This document shows positions 42,962-52,063 of a stretch of 52,063 nucleotides of DNA, in pieces. Position 1 is the stretch's first letter; each line of letters begins with the position of its first letter. Under the pieces are notes generated by a model. That model did no database searches. It was not told the origin of the DNA and worked only from the letters and a program-made list of their open reading frames with translations. Source of the stretch: Bacteroidota bacterium. GTDB lineage: Bacteria > Bacteroidota > Bacteroidia > AKYH767-A > OLB10. Position numbers and translations under genes: made by a program. The stretch lies in contig JANXSD010000064.1 of assembly GCA_025352785.1 (NCBI GenBank), positions 1 to 52,063 on the forward strand, read 5' to 3'.

Positions 42962-45900
42962 TTATTTTGCAAGGATTACTTTTCGCGTCTCACTTGAATT
43001 TTTACCACTTACATTAATAAAGTAAATTCCAGAATTATAATTTCTACAATCAATATTTAAGCTGCTATTGGAATTCATTGTCCTACTCTGTAAAAGTTGT
43101 CCTAAGTTATTCGTGATTTTTACGATGTATATTTCATTCGCATTTCCATTAACATTTACAGTAAATAAATCATTAGCAGGGTTTGGATAAATAGATATAT
43201 CACTAATAATTGTATGAGCTGAAATTCCACTAACAGTATTCGTGCAAATTTGTAATCCCCATCCATCCAATGAGCCACCATCTTGATTAGCACCATCTGC
43301 AACTGTCAACGTCCATATCCCTGAAGGATTTTGACCATTAAAAGTAGATAAAGGCATTTGTGGTTGGTATGTTCCGCCGCCTATTGGTGGACAAGGCAAA
43401 GCTCCTGAAGGAGCACTGTCATCAAAGTTACAATCGAAATTGTCTTCATTATTACATATCCCACCAAACAATGTAATTATAGTTCCTTGCGGACTTCTTA
43501 ACTTAAATGTCAAATCATTTATATAGGTATGCGTTCCAACTAGTCCAACAAGATTTACATCAGCAATTGTTCCTGTTATAGTTGGAATTTGTAGTGTTGA
43601 CGTGATAGTTGGTGTACCAGTTGCAGAAATAAGTATTGGAACATTCGCACTCGTTAATGATTGACAAGTACCTGTAGTAAACGACCATGCATTCGAATAA
43701 AGAGATGTTCCACAAATAGAGTACGCTCTAACTCTCCAGTAATAAGTTGTTGAATTTAATAAGGATGATACTAAAAAAGTATTGGTAGTAGACGCAACAT
43801 TATTTGCAATAATATTTGTAAAGGCAGAATCAGTAGCAACGTCAACCTCATAAATAATACCAGGAGTACTGTTTGCATTCCAAGCTAAATTTAACGGTGA
43901 ACTTATTCCTATTGCACCATTCAGCGGACTAGATAAAGAAGCTACTGATGGATTAGGATCAGAAACGGACAAGGTAACGCTTGTTGATTTTGTTACTGAA
44001 GCAGAGGTCCCCGTAATTTGAATGGTATACGTTCCAGGAGTTGCAGTATTTAATCCTGAAAGAACCATCTGAACCGCAGTGCTGTCGTTTATTGCCGTTG
44101 CAGGAGAAAAGGTGACGGAACTTCCTACTGGGATTCCAAAAGCGGAGAAAGTTGTTGTATCACTAAAATTTAAATAGGTATTATAAACAAAATTATATGT
44201 CGTATCAGAACTACCACAAATACTAATATTCGCATTATTAAAATTCATAACAAACTCCGAAGAAACGATTGTAATAATATTACTATTTAATGCATAAAAA
44301 ATATTCCCTGCACCACGAACCATTATCCTTCCTTTAGTAGTTGTTGCTCCACTTGCTGGAACAACAATATTCGCGCTTCCATTATTTGGAACATTTGATG
44401 CGAGAATAAATGGATAAGTATAACCGCTATCTAAAGACAAATAAATAGTTACATTAGCTGTATTTACTGCACCTGAGTTTGTTCCAGCCACATTCCATGT
44501 AATAATTTCTGAAGCGCCCGCATTCCACATTGAAGGCGTATTTTGTGAAGTCACAACAAAGGGTCCTGAATTATTAACTGTTACTTTCATCACATCGCCA
44601 GATGTTTGACCTCCTAACACATCATTGTCACGAACAAGAAAGGAGAAATTTAAAATACGAGCTACAGATGGAGTTACCTCCCACGTAGGTGTAAGATTAT
44701 TTGCAACAACACTTGCAAGATTCGGCATATAGCGAATGGGTGTTGAAGTTGGTCGTAGAACATTATACAATGGACCAACAGTATATGTCGACATTGGTGC
44801 TCCGTTTCCTGGGCTTTGTGCTGGATCGTTTTCACTCCAGTTATACGTTAATGATGCTGTTCCATCGGGATCAGTTGCTGAACCTTCTAAAATAAATGCA
44901 GTTCCTTTTGGAATCACATAATCACTTCCTGCATCTGCTAAAGGAGGTTGATCAGTTAAAGATGTAACTACTGCACAAGTACTATTTCCTCCTGCATGAA
45001 TATTGGACGATATCTCATCAATATTTATAAAATTAAAATCATCATTACTATGTGCTTGAGTATTTGTAGGACAGATTCCAGCATAGCCCATAATTGAAGT
45101 ACCACTTGCGGGCTCAACTTCCGAAGTATTATTTCCGCTTCTGCTACAGGTATTCATAGTATGGTAGCCACCAAACTGATGACCCATTTCATGAGCAACA
45201 TAATCAATATCGAATGCATCACCTGTTGGATTTGAACTTCCTGTTTCACCTCTACCTTTATGTGTTCCTGTTTGTGAGGTACTTAAACATACACATCCAA
45301 TACATCCTGCATTTCCTCCGCCAGAAGTGTTAAAGTTATGGCCGATATCATAATTTGCAACTCCTACACGTGCATCAATTGTTTGTGCTGTTTTTGTATT
45401 GAATTCTGTTGACCAAGGATCAGCAGAAGTACTTCCGAAAAAAATAATGGTATCATTATTTGGAATAAACTGTAAAGTAATGGCTAAATCTCGCTCGTAA
45501 ATTCCATTTACCCGGTTAATAGTAAGTACCATTTGCGCCAGGATATCCGCTTTCTCTGTACCTGGTGTTGTTGCAAAAATATTTCCATACTCTGCATTAC
45601 AAGATTGTGCCAAACGAAATGTTCTTAATGTTTGGTCGTTCGTGTTTGCCATTATATTAATAGAAGGTCCCTTTAGCGAAGGTAAATTTTCTATATCGTT
45701 TGTGAAACATTCGAAATTTTGTGGTGTACCTTTTAATGATTCTTTATCATAAACGATGTAGTAATTTAAATCCTTTGTATATGGATCGATATAATTTGTA
45801 CTTGCTTTTCCTGATAAGGTAAAGGTGTTTAATCCAAATGGTGTAATACTAAAACGCATGGTAGCGGTTGGATCGTCAATGCCCTGTGCACAATACGTTT

Positions 45901-46237
45901 TTATCAGTGGATATTTCGCCGATAAATCTGGATGCATAATTGGGGAATCCCATACTCGATATTTTTCCATCACTCCACTCGCTGTTGGGAATTCAACAAT
46001 TACTTGGCTTGATTGCAGGCCTCTTACAGGTACATTTTTCAAAATATTTTTTAAGGAACTCAAATTTAATTGATAATAAAATGCAGAAGTGGGGAAACTA
46101 TTTCTACGCATTTTGGGAGAAGATTCTAAAGATTCTTTTGTTACTAATCGCCAAAGAGAATTGGAATTATTTTGTGCATTAACAGTACTAGAGAATACAA
46201 TGAAACACAGGAGAATTAATTGTAGATTTTTTTTCAT
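42962..46237 (-). CDS. Reprolysin-type zinc metallopeptidase with P domain and T9SS sorting domain
   Basis: A 1091-residue secreted protease. A signal peptide (to about residue 21) is followed by a propeptide (about 25-210). The metzincin catalytic domain (about 210-430) has the zinc site HEMGHQFGGYH: His349, Glu350 (general base), His353 and His359, with a Met-turn at SIMGYA (about 384). A PKD/cadherin-like segment follows (TDQPPLADAGSDYVIPKG, about 435-560), then Ig/FN3-like modules (about 565-860; LAWNANSTPGIIYEVDVA is FN3-like). A proprotein-convertase P domain (about 865-1000; TYINDLTFKLRSPQGTIITL and GSLDGWGLQICT) precedes the T9SS type A domain (SIYPNPANDLFTVNV ... YNSGIYFINV). All catalytic residues are present. 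It should be secreted to the surface or medium to degrade proteins. Confidence 0.92.
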   Translation of the reverse strand: MKKNLQLILLCFIVFSSTVNAQNNSNSLWRLVTKESLESSPKMRRNSFPTSAFYYQLNLSSLKNILKNVPVRGLQSSQVIVEFPTASGVMEKYRVWDSPIMHPDLSAKYPLIKTYCAQGIDDPTATMRFSITPFGLNTFTLSGKASTNYIDPYTKDLNYYIVYDKESLKGTPQNFECFTNDIENLPSLKGPSINIMANTNDQTLRTFRLAQSCNAEYGNIFATTPGTEKADILAQMVLTINRVNGIYERDLAITLQFIPNNDTIIFFGSTSADPWSTEFNTKTAQTIDARVGVANYDIGHNFNTSGGGNAGCIGCVCLSTSQTGTHKGRGETGSSNPTGDAFDIDYVAHEMGHQFGGYHTMNTCSRSGNNTSEVEPASGTSIMGYAGICPTNTQAHSNDDFNFINIDEISSNIHAGGNSTCAVVTSLTDQPPLADAGSDYVIPKGTAFILEGSATDPDGTASLTYNWSENDPAQSPGNGAPMSTYTVGPLYNVLRPTSTPIRYMPNLASVVANNLTPTWEVTPSVARILNFSFLVRDNDVLGGQTSGDVMKVTVNNSGPFVVTSQNTPSMWNAGASEIITWNVAGTNSGAVNTANVTIYLSLDSGYTYPFILASNVPNNGSANIVVPASGATTTKGRIMVRGAGNIFYALNSNIITIVSSEFVMNFNNANISICGSSDTTYNFVYNTYLNFSDTTTFSAFGIPVGSSVTFSPATAINDSTAVQMVLSGLNTATPGTYTIQITGTSASVTKSTSVTLSVSDPNPSVASLSSPLNGAIGISSPLNLAWNANSTPGIIYEVDVATDSAFTNIIANNVASTTNTFLVSSLLNSTTYYWRVRAYSICGTSLYSNAWSFTTGTCQSLTSANVPILISATGTPTITSTLQIPTITGTIADVNLVGLVGTHTYINDLTFKLRSPQGTIITLFGGICNNEDNFDCNFDDSAPSGALPCPPIGGGTYQPQMPLSTFNGQNPSGIWTLTVADGANQDGGSLDGWGLQICTNTVSGISAHTIISDISIYPNPANDLFTVNVNGNANEIYIVKITNNLGQLLQSRTMNSNSSLNIDCRNYNSGIYFINVSGKNSSETRKVILAK

Positions 46238-46390
46238 TAGTGAAGGTTTGTGTTTTGAGAATACAAGTTTAAGAAATTATTACAATATCAAAGACCTGAT
46301 TATGGCTATTAGCTATAAAGTTTACATAAAAGAGCGAATAGTAGCGTTTTTCCAATTAATGATTTTATAATGGAAGGTTCACCCTTTTTT

Positions 46391-46543
46391 ATACAAAATG
46401 CATAGATGATTTAATCCAAAAGTGCATAAAGATTTAATCACTAAGGCATTAAAAAACCGTTGCCTTACCTTGCCTAGGAAAGTATATTTTAAAGAAGTAT
46501 TGATAAAAAAACGAACAAGAATATTGGATGAAATGAAATGTAT
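46391..46543 (+). mobile_element. Degenerate MITE-like element, copy 3 (same orientation as copy 2)
   Basis: This stretch aligns with copy 2 over most of its length: ATGATTTAATCCAAA on the left, AAAAAACCGTTGCCTTACCTTGCCTA..., TTTAAAGAAGTATTGAT in the middle, and ATATTGGAT near the right end. Many substitutions and the loss of clear terminal repeats show it is older. It lies in the 422-bp gap between the metallopeptidase start and the stop of the MopE-type gene. Apart from this element and the terminator below, the gap has no gene. Confidence 0.5.
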
Positions 46544-46606
46544 TTTTAATATTAATATGTAATAGTTAATGATGAAATATTCACCTTGAACTATTAGAAA
46601 ATAAAA

Positions 46607-46639
46607 AACCCTGATTATCTTATTCAAATAATCAGGGTT
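46607..46639 (-). terminator. Intrinsic terminator of the MopE-type giant gene
   Basis: 12-bp perfect stem AACCCTGATTAT / ATAATCAGGGTT with a 9-nt loop. On the minus strand it is followed by TTTTTATTTTC. It begins 20 bases after the stop codon at 46660. Confidence 0.85.
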
Positions 46640-46659
46640 AAAAATTTTCAAACTATTTA

Positions 46660-49600
46660 TTAATGTGCGAAATCGTACGATGTAATTGTGCTGAATGTAA
46701 CAGGAACTTTACTCCATGTTTCAATGGCATTACGATGTTTAACAACAATATAATAGCTTCCATTTAAAATTGCAGAACTAAATGTTAGTTGCAACGATCC
46801 ATTCACCTTTAATACTTTAGTGTCAGTTTCAACTAAACCATTAGGAGAAACTGCATCATGTAGTTCTACAACAACGCTATCAACTTCTTGCATGAGTGGA
46901 TCTGTACTTATTCCTGCATTCACAAGTGCTGGTGTCATCGTTCCACCAGAAGTATAAAATCCTTGAATAAATAGTGTTAAATTCAATGTTACATTCGAAT
47001 TACATCCTTCGTCAATTTGTCCATTACAATTATCATCCACTCCGTTTCCACAAACTTCCGTAACGCCTGGATTGATTGCAAAAACAGCATCATTACAATC
47101 TGTATTATTTAAAGAGGTATGCAATGGTTGAACGCAATATAGTGTACCACTTGCTGATGATGATCCATAAGTATCATTATCAGCATCGGTGTAATATAAA
47201 GTTCCGCCAGTAATTGAAGGATCTGCATCATCAATAAGTCCATCGCAATCATCATCGACACCATTACAAACTTCTTGAGCTCCTGGATTTACTGCAAATG
47301 CTCCATCATTACAATCCGTATTATTTGTTGAGGTATGTAATGGTTGAAAACAAAACAATGCGCCTGTAGCACTACTCGCACCATAACTATCATTATCAGC
47401 ATCTGTGTAATAGGTTACTCTTCCAAGTACAGAAGGATCTGCGTCATCAATAAATCCATCACAATCATCATCAATGGTGTTACAAATTTCTTGGGCTCCT
47501 GGATTAATACCAAATGCACCATCATTACAATCCGTATGATTTAAAGAAGTATGTAATGGTTGAACACAATGTAAAGAACCCGGATCCACATTGGATCCAT
47601 AAGTATCATCATCACCATCTGCATAATATAAAATCGCTGTTTGAGTAAAGCCAACGGTATAGGAAGCTTGCGCCGAACAATTATTTAAATCAGTAACGGT
47701 TACCGTATAGTTACCTGGCATCAATCCATTTACTTGTGCAGTTTGTGCACCATTATTCCACAAATAAGTATAAGGGGATGTTCCACCAGATCCTCCAACT
47801 TTTAAAACTCCATCAGCAACATTCGAACAACTTGCGGATGTATTTGTTATCAGAGAAATTGCTAATGCTGTAGGTTGCGTAATAGCGCTACTAAAGTTTG
47901 CAGTACATCCATTACAAGAAGTAACAGTTAATGAGTACGTGTTCGGAGCCAGATTACTTATTGCAGATGTTGTTGCACCATTACTCCAACTATAGTTAAA
48001 TCCTGTAGTTGAATTTAGTAAACCATTGCCATTTACTGATGGTGTATTTCCTGCTATAAATCCCGTCATTAATACTGATGTAAATGTTCGTGGCGAAACA
48101 AAAGACCCTGTACCAGGATTAAAAGTTCCTGCAGCAGTTATCGCTAAATTTTCTGTTGCAGCATTTGCAACTACTGTACTTGTTGATTGAATTTTTCCTC
48201 CAGAATAAATATCATTTACTGGAAGTTGGTATCCTGCAGCACCTGCCGAAACAACTGCACTTCCTAAAGTAGTACCTACTAACCAAGCATCTATTGGAAC
48301 AGTAGAACTTGTAACTGTAGTTAAGTTTTGAGAGAATATTGCTACGCCATCCGCACTTGCACCACCGTTACCAACAACACCTCCAGCATTTAAAGTTCCA
48401 AAAACATCACCCCCTGTGGTTCCTGTATTAATAGCACGCAAACGATTAGTAGTAGGAGTCATTAAACTTCCACCTACATAATAAACCTGACCAGCTATCG
48501 CTGTACCAGTGGTGATATTAAATCCATACGTTGTTGCACCCCCCGCAACCCATCCTGCAGTAGTTCCGGTTCCATTATTTGCAAATACAACTGAGTAGGG
48601 AGTTGTTGCAAAATTAATATTTCTTGTTGCTAAAAGTTCAACGAATTCATTAGCATTATCATTTCCTAATGGATTAGGAACAAATCGTGAAATCACTAAT
48701 CCTGGTCCATTGGTACAGGCATTGGTTGCAGTAGTAGTTATCGCTCCATTTGATGCGCCAAAGCAAGAAACATTCGTTGTTGCTAAAGTAACTACAGGAA
48801 GCGCAGAAGCGACAAGTGTTTTATTTGCAGATTTCGAACATCCATTGGAATTGGTAACTGTTACTGTATATGTTCCTCCTGCGTTTACCGATATGGTTTG
48901 ACTTACTGCAGAAGTTGACCATAAATAAGAGCTATATCCTGCGCCAGCATCGAGTGTTGTATTGCTTCCAGTACAAACGCTAGATGAACCTGAAATGGTA
49001 ACTGTAGGTAGAGGATTTATAGTTACAGTAACTGTTGCAGAGTTGGTACATGATGCCGCACCTGTAATGGTTACAGTATATGTTCCAGCGGTAGTAACAT
49101 TTATTGTTTGTGTTAAAGCACCTGTTGACCATTGATAATTTGTATAACCACCATAAGCGATTCCAGTTCCAGCATCTAATGTTGTTGATCCACCAGCACA
49201 AAAACTGGTTGCTCCACTAATGATAACTGGAGGTAAAGGCGCAACTAAATTATTGTTATCATCACAATCAGTACCATTTAAAACATAACCGAAAGGAGGA
49301 GAACATGCAGAAATTGTTACATTACTATTTCCGTAACTATCAGCATCAAAATCTTGATAATATGTTAAAAATGTAAGGCCATCATCAATAGTACCATTAC
49401 AATTATCATCTATGTTATTACAAATTTCAGTAGCACCTGGATGTATTGCAGCACCTCCTGAAAGATTATCATTACAATCTAAATTATTAGTAACATATCC
49501 TGATGGTATTGTATTTATTGTGCTAGTAACAAAACTTGCTGGGTTTCCATAAGTATCACCATCTACATCAGCGAAGAATGTAAAGACTGTACATCCCTCA

Positions 49601-52062
49601 TCAATTGTTCCATTACAGTTATCATCAAATCCATTACACAATTCTGTAGCTCCTGGATTTACTGCCGCTACCTGATCATTACAATCTGTATTATTACTTA
49701 CGTATCCAAACGGCGCAGTACATGCTAGTGTTGTTGATGCATTGTTACCATAAGCATCATTATCAAAATCTTCGTAGAAAGTTAATTTAACACCTTCATC
49801 AATTAAACCGTCACAATCATCATCATACGTATTACAAACTTCAATAGCGGATGGATTAACTGCAGCATTAAAATCATCACAATCGGTAGAATTACTAATA
49901 TATCCAGCAACTCCAGCTGCGATGGAAGAGCAATAAACATTTGTATTCGTAACATCACCAAATCCATCACCATCAACATCCGCATAAAAAGTTGTTCCTG
50001 ATGTGAAAGTTATATTCGCTCCGTTATTAGTCCCTGTTATTGGAGGTGAAGAACTTATTACACGAATACGATATCCTGTTCCTACTGGTTGTCCCGGAGG
50101 AATTAAACCAGCAATAGTTGTTGAATTTGCAGAGGTGGCAACGGTTCCAATATTAATTGGCGAAGCAAAACTTCCGCTTGCATTTGATAATTGTGCTGTA
50201 AAAACATTGGTAGAATTATAGGGATATACAGATGGATTAAATGTAACAGTAACAGAAGTATTAAAATTCCCATCAACACAATAGGTTAAAGGCGAAATCG
50301 CATTTGTACTGATGGTATTTAATATCGGACAAACAAATGATGCATCCGTTGAACTTATTACAAGTGGTGTTGTTCCTCCTGTAGGATTAACTGTGTTTAC
50401 CGAACCTGTTGGCCAAGTACCATTCGCAGAGGTTGCAGAACAACCTTCCACAGCTGCAGTAGCAACGTTTCTTTGTTCGATACAACGAATTCCATTTGGT
50501 AATGCTACTGGAATGTAAGCACCCCATGAACCATTCACTCCATCAACAGGTGTTGCAGCGGGCGCTGTATACCATGTTGTGAAGTTTGTTGCAATACCAT
50601 CGTTCTCTAACCATGTTCCATAAATCGGACGACCCGTTGCAGCTGTATTATCGTAAAGGAAAACCATATTTTCTGGAGTTCCACTTGAGGTTCCTCTGAT
50701 TGCTTGCCCACCATTTACTCCAGTGGCAGGATTAATCATTATAAAAGTATTGGTTGTATGAACAGATTGAACTAAAGTTGTATCTCCTGCTCCATTATTT
50801 AATTGCACATAGAAATAATTTAATTTTCCTGCCGTGAATGTTGCATTGCCTGTTGGTGACATTGCAAACCATCCCGTATAACTTCCTGTTGCGCTTGTTA
50901 CTAATTCAGCATATCTTCCGGTAGCAACAAATTCATCACCACCCATTAAAGTTCCATTCACACCACCCATACTTTTAGTTGAAGTTTGTCCAACGATGTA
51001 GCCATTAGCCCCAGAAGAATTATTAATTGCAAAAAAGTTTCCTGCTGTTGTTCCGGTAGTAGTAGTTGTTAATTCTGAAGCTCCCGTAAAATATCGATAC
51101 GTCGAATTTGGAATTAAATTATTTAATGTTAATCGACAAACATATTGCAAACGATTTCCTGCTGTAGTTCCGTTTACTGCATACTGTGGAAGTATAACTT
51201 CAGCAACAGTTGGCATTGGAGAAATCAACAATGCACCACCCACTTTTGTTGGATCCGTTCCTGCAACTATTCCTTGTGAAAATTGCACAGTACTCGCTAA
51301 TGAATTTGATATAACATGAATGGTGCGTCCAACAACTGCGCTAGAAGAAACATCAATTGTCACTAAAACAAATCCTGTTGTGCCTACTAATATTGGTTGC
51401 GAAAATCCATTAAATGTTATTGTGCCTCCTGATGAAACAACTGCTTGCGCAGATCCTAATTGAACAGCACCAGCTAATGAACTACTTATATTATACCACA
51501 ACTTAAAACTACTCGCATCTAAATCAGAAGTTAAATAGGATCCTGCAGTTGTAATTGATAAACTTGTTAAATCAGTATTATTTGTTGTTGTCACTAATGA
51601 TATTTTGTAAAGTATAGCATTTGGTGTTGGAAAATTTACAATGCCATTTGTTAAACTTGTAACAGCAACAGTTACTGTTGGAGTAACTGCAGCAAATGAA
51701 TGCGTGTTACCTGCGGCAACAGGAAAACCAGTAGGAGTACCTACACTAAAATTAATATTTCCAGCGGGAGTTGCAGCGATATTAATATTTCGCGCTCCTG
51801 CATTGTAAGCAACATCAGCAGTTACTAAAATATATCTTGTTCCAATAGGAAATGATTGCGTTAAACCAGTAAGAGAAATATTTCCTCCAGATGCAACTAT
51901 TGCTTGTGATGTTCCAATTTGCGTAGCTCCTGCTAAATCGTTTGTAGCATTTATCCAGAATTTAAATCCATTTACTTGTAAGTCGCTAGTTAAATAAGTA
52001 CCTGCAGTAATAAATGTTAAACTATTTAAAGTTGCTGATGCATTTCCAACAACTACTTGTAC
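46660..52062 (-). CDS. Giant secreted repeat protein (MopE-like metal-binding, Ig-like, lamin-tail), 5' truncated by window edge
   Basis: The frame is open from the stop at 46660 to the right edge of the window (about 1800 residues seen). A GTG at 51594 is only an internal codon. N- to C-terminal the visible part has tandem repeats of about 155 residues (TAGTYLTSDL, FKLWYN, LAGA-Q-G--QA-V-SGG); a unique region; four MopE-like repeats (ADVDGDGFGD ... DCDD ... DDDCDGLIDE); two Ig-like modules (YQWSTGALTQTINV); a SprB-like segment and a lamin-tail-like region (VISRFVPNPLGNDNANEFVELL); another SprB module; and three more MopE repeats. The ending (NGSYYIVVKHRNAIETWSKVPVTF) usually precedes a longer C-terminal module in related proteins, but here the chain stops at SYDFAH with no recognisable T9SS domain. 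MopE-type repeats are acidic and Cys-rich and likely bind calcium or other metals. Confidence 0.85.
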   Translation of the reverse strand, partial: VQVVVGNASATLNSLTFITAGTYLTSDLQVNGFKFWINATNDLAGATQIGTSQAIVASGGNISLTGLTQSFPIGTRYILVTADVAYNAGARNINIAATPAGNINFSVGTPTGFPVAAGNTHSFAAVTPTVTVAVTSLTNGIVNFPTPNAILYKISLVTTTNNTDLTSLSITTAGSYLTSDLDASSFKLWYNISSSLAGAVQLGSAQAVVSSGGTITFNGFSQPILVGTTGFVLVTIDVSSSAVVGRTIHVISNSLASTVQFSQGIVAGTDPTKVGGALLISPMPTVAEVILPQYAVNGTTAGNRLQYVCRLTLNNLIPNSTYRYFTGASELTTTTTGTTAGNFFAINNSSGANGYIVGQTSTKSMGGVNGTLMGGDEFVATGRYAELVTSATGSYTGWFAMSPTGNATFTAGKLNYFYVQLNNGAGDTTLVQSVHTTNTFIMINPATGVNGGQAIRGTSSGTPENMVFLYDNTAATGRPIYGTWLENDGIATNFTTWYTAPAATPVDGVNGSWGAYIPVALPNGIRCIEQRNVATAAVEGCSATSANGTWPTGSVNTVNPTGGTTPLVISSTDASFVCPILNTISTNAISPLTYCVDGNFNTSVTVTFNPSVYPYNSTNVFTAQLSNASGSFASPINIGTVATSANSTTIAGLIPPGQPVGTGYRIRVISSSPPITGTNNGANITFTSGTTFYADVDGDGFGDVTNTNVYCSSIAAGVAGYISNSTDCDDFNAAVNPSAIEVCNTYDDDCDGLIDEGVKLTFYEDFDNDAYGNNASTTLACTAPFGYVSNNTDCNDQVAAVNPGATELCNGFDDNCNGTIDEGCTVFTFFADVDGDTYGNPASFVTSTINTIPSGYVTNNLDCNDNLSGGAAIHPGATEICNNIDDNCNGTIDDGLTFLTYYQDFDADSYGNSNVTISACSPPFGYVLNGTDCDDNNNLVAPLPPVIISGATSFCAGGSTTLDAGTGIAYGGYTNYQWSTGALTQTINVTTAGTYTVTITGAASCTNSATVTVTINPLPTVTISGSSSVCTGSNTTLDAGAGYSSYLWSTSAVSQTISVNAGGTYTVTVTNSNGCSKSANKTLVASALPVVTLATTNVSCFGASNGAITTTATNACTNGPGLVISRFVPNPLGNDNANEFVELLATRNINFATTPYSVVFANNGTGTTAGWVAGGATTYGFNITTGTAIAGQVYYVGGSLMTPTTNRLRAINTGTTGGDVFGTLNAGGVVGNGGASADGVAIFSQNLTTVTSSTVPIDAWLVGTTLGSAVVSAGAAGYQLPVNDIYSGGKIQSTSTVVANAATENLAITAAGTFNPGTGSFVSPRTFTSVLMTGFIAGNTPSVNGNGLLNSTTGFNYSWSNGATTSAISNLAPNTYSLTVTSCNGCTANFSSAITQPTALAISLITNTSASCSNVADGVLKVGGSGGTSPYTYLWNNGAQTAQVNGLMPGNYTVTVTDLNNCSAQASYTVGFTQTAILYYADGDDDTYGSNVDPGSLHCVQPLHTSLNHTDCNDGAFGINPGAQEICNTIDDDCDGFIDDADPSVLGRVTYYTDADNDSYGASSATGALFCFQPLHTSTNNTDCNDGAFAVNPGAQEVCNGVDDDCDGLIDDADPSITGGTLYYTDADNDTYGSSSASGTLYCVQPLHTSLNNTDCNDAVFAINPGVTEVCGNGVDDNCNGQIDEGCNSNVTLNLTLFIQGFYTSGGTMTPALVNAGISTDPLMQEVDSVVVELHDAVSPNGLVETDTKVLKVNGSLQLTFSSAILNGSYYIVVKHRNAIETWSKVPVTFSTITSYDFAH
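46990..47640. repeat. DNA-level tandem repeats encoding MopE-like motifs
   Basis: Three copies of about 230 bp, each with near-identical blocks such as CATCATTACAATC(C/T)GTAT and GTATG(C/T)AATGGTTGAA, recur at about 47085, 47310 and 47530. They encode the YTDADND-YG ... DCND ... PGAQEVCN--DDDCDG-ID units. A second, more diverged cluster of four units lies at about 49250-50000. Confidence 0.7.
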
Positions 52063-52063
52063 A

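Noticed and set aside
51594-51596. GTG at 51594 as the start of the MopE-type protein
   Set aside because: The frame is open for all 156 codons upstream to the window edge and continues the same tandem repeat, so this codon is internal.

Overview
The window looks like an AT-rich chromosome segment from a member of the Bacteroidota, probably an environmental Chitinophagales/Sphingobacteriales-like lineage (the rank below phylum is inference). The evidence is the large number of secreted proteins ending in type IX secretion (T9SS) type A sorting domains (PNP...DxxG...L..G.Y), PPC/GEVED/SprB-like/MopE-like repeat architectures, promoter motifs matching the Bacteroidota -7 consensus TAnnTTTG, and starts without obvious Shine-Dalgarno sequences. 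No phage genes, rRNA or CRISPR array were seen. One tRNA-Asn(GUU) is present.

Layout. 1-2.7 kb: 3' part of an Ig-repeat T9SS protein. 2.8-5.8 kb: a PhnA-family zinc-ribbon protein, then a translationally coupled set (WG-repeat lipoprotein, two tandem DUF6498-like membrane paralogues) in which the first two genes each carry one in-frame stop, and a decayed outer-membrane-protein remnant. 5.9-9.5 kb: a frameshifted leucine-rich T9SS protein, a TIGR01777 epimerase-like protein and a membrane protein of unknown function. 10.1-19.2 kb: a receiver-only response regulator and a 2910-residue cyclic beta-1,2-glucan synthase. 19.5-24.4 kb: an insertion-element patchwork made of a MITE-like element, a complete IS1634-family element with terminal inverted repeats, gene fragments, two T9SS ORFs and a C-terminal IS66 transposase fragment. 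24.6-27.2 kb: tRNA-Asn, a PfkB kinase, an apparently exported Fe/Mn superoxide dismutase and a biotin carrier protein. 27.4-32.7 kb: a 1239-residue NtrY-like histidine kinase, a stand-alone B12-binding subunit, an enoyl-CoA hydratase and an acylphosphatase. 32.8-37.3 kb: a giant secreted repeat protein, divergent from a TPR histidine kinase / NarL-type regulator pair and a Wzx-like flippase (37.6-41.9 kb). 42-52 kb: a second MITE copy, a carboxypeptidase-regulatory-like secreted protein, a reprolysin-type metallopeptidase with a T9SS domain, a degenerate third MITE copy, and the 3' part of a very large MopE/lamin-tail/Ig repeat protein that runs off the window.

How the genes fit together. Three themes recur: secreted T9SS repeat proteins (adhesins or enzymes); envelope glycan and signalling (cyclic glucan synthase, flippase, two kinases, two response regulators); and acyl-CoA metabolism (biotin carrier, B12 subunit, crotonase). 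The most unusual observations are a small inverted-repeat element family with 3-bp TAA/TTA flanking duplications, a coupled operon with adjacent nonsense codons, a repeat operator between a giant adhesin-like gene and a TPR-kinase/NarL system, and a divergent promoter pair predicted to make leaderless or near-leaderless transcripts. I did not find a clear-cut novel defence or biosynthetic system.
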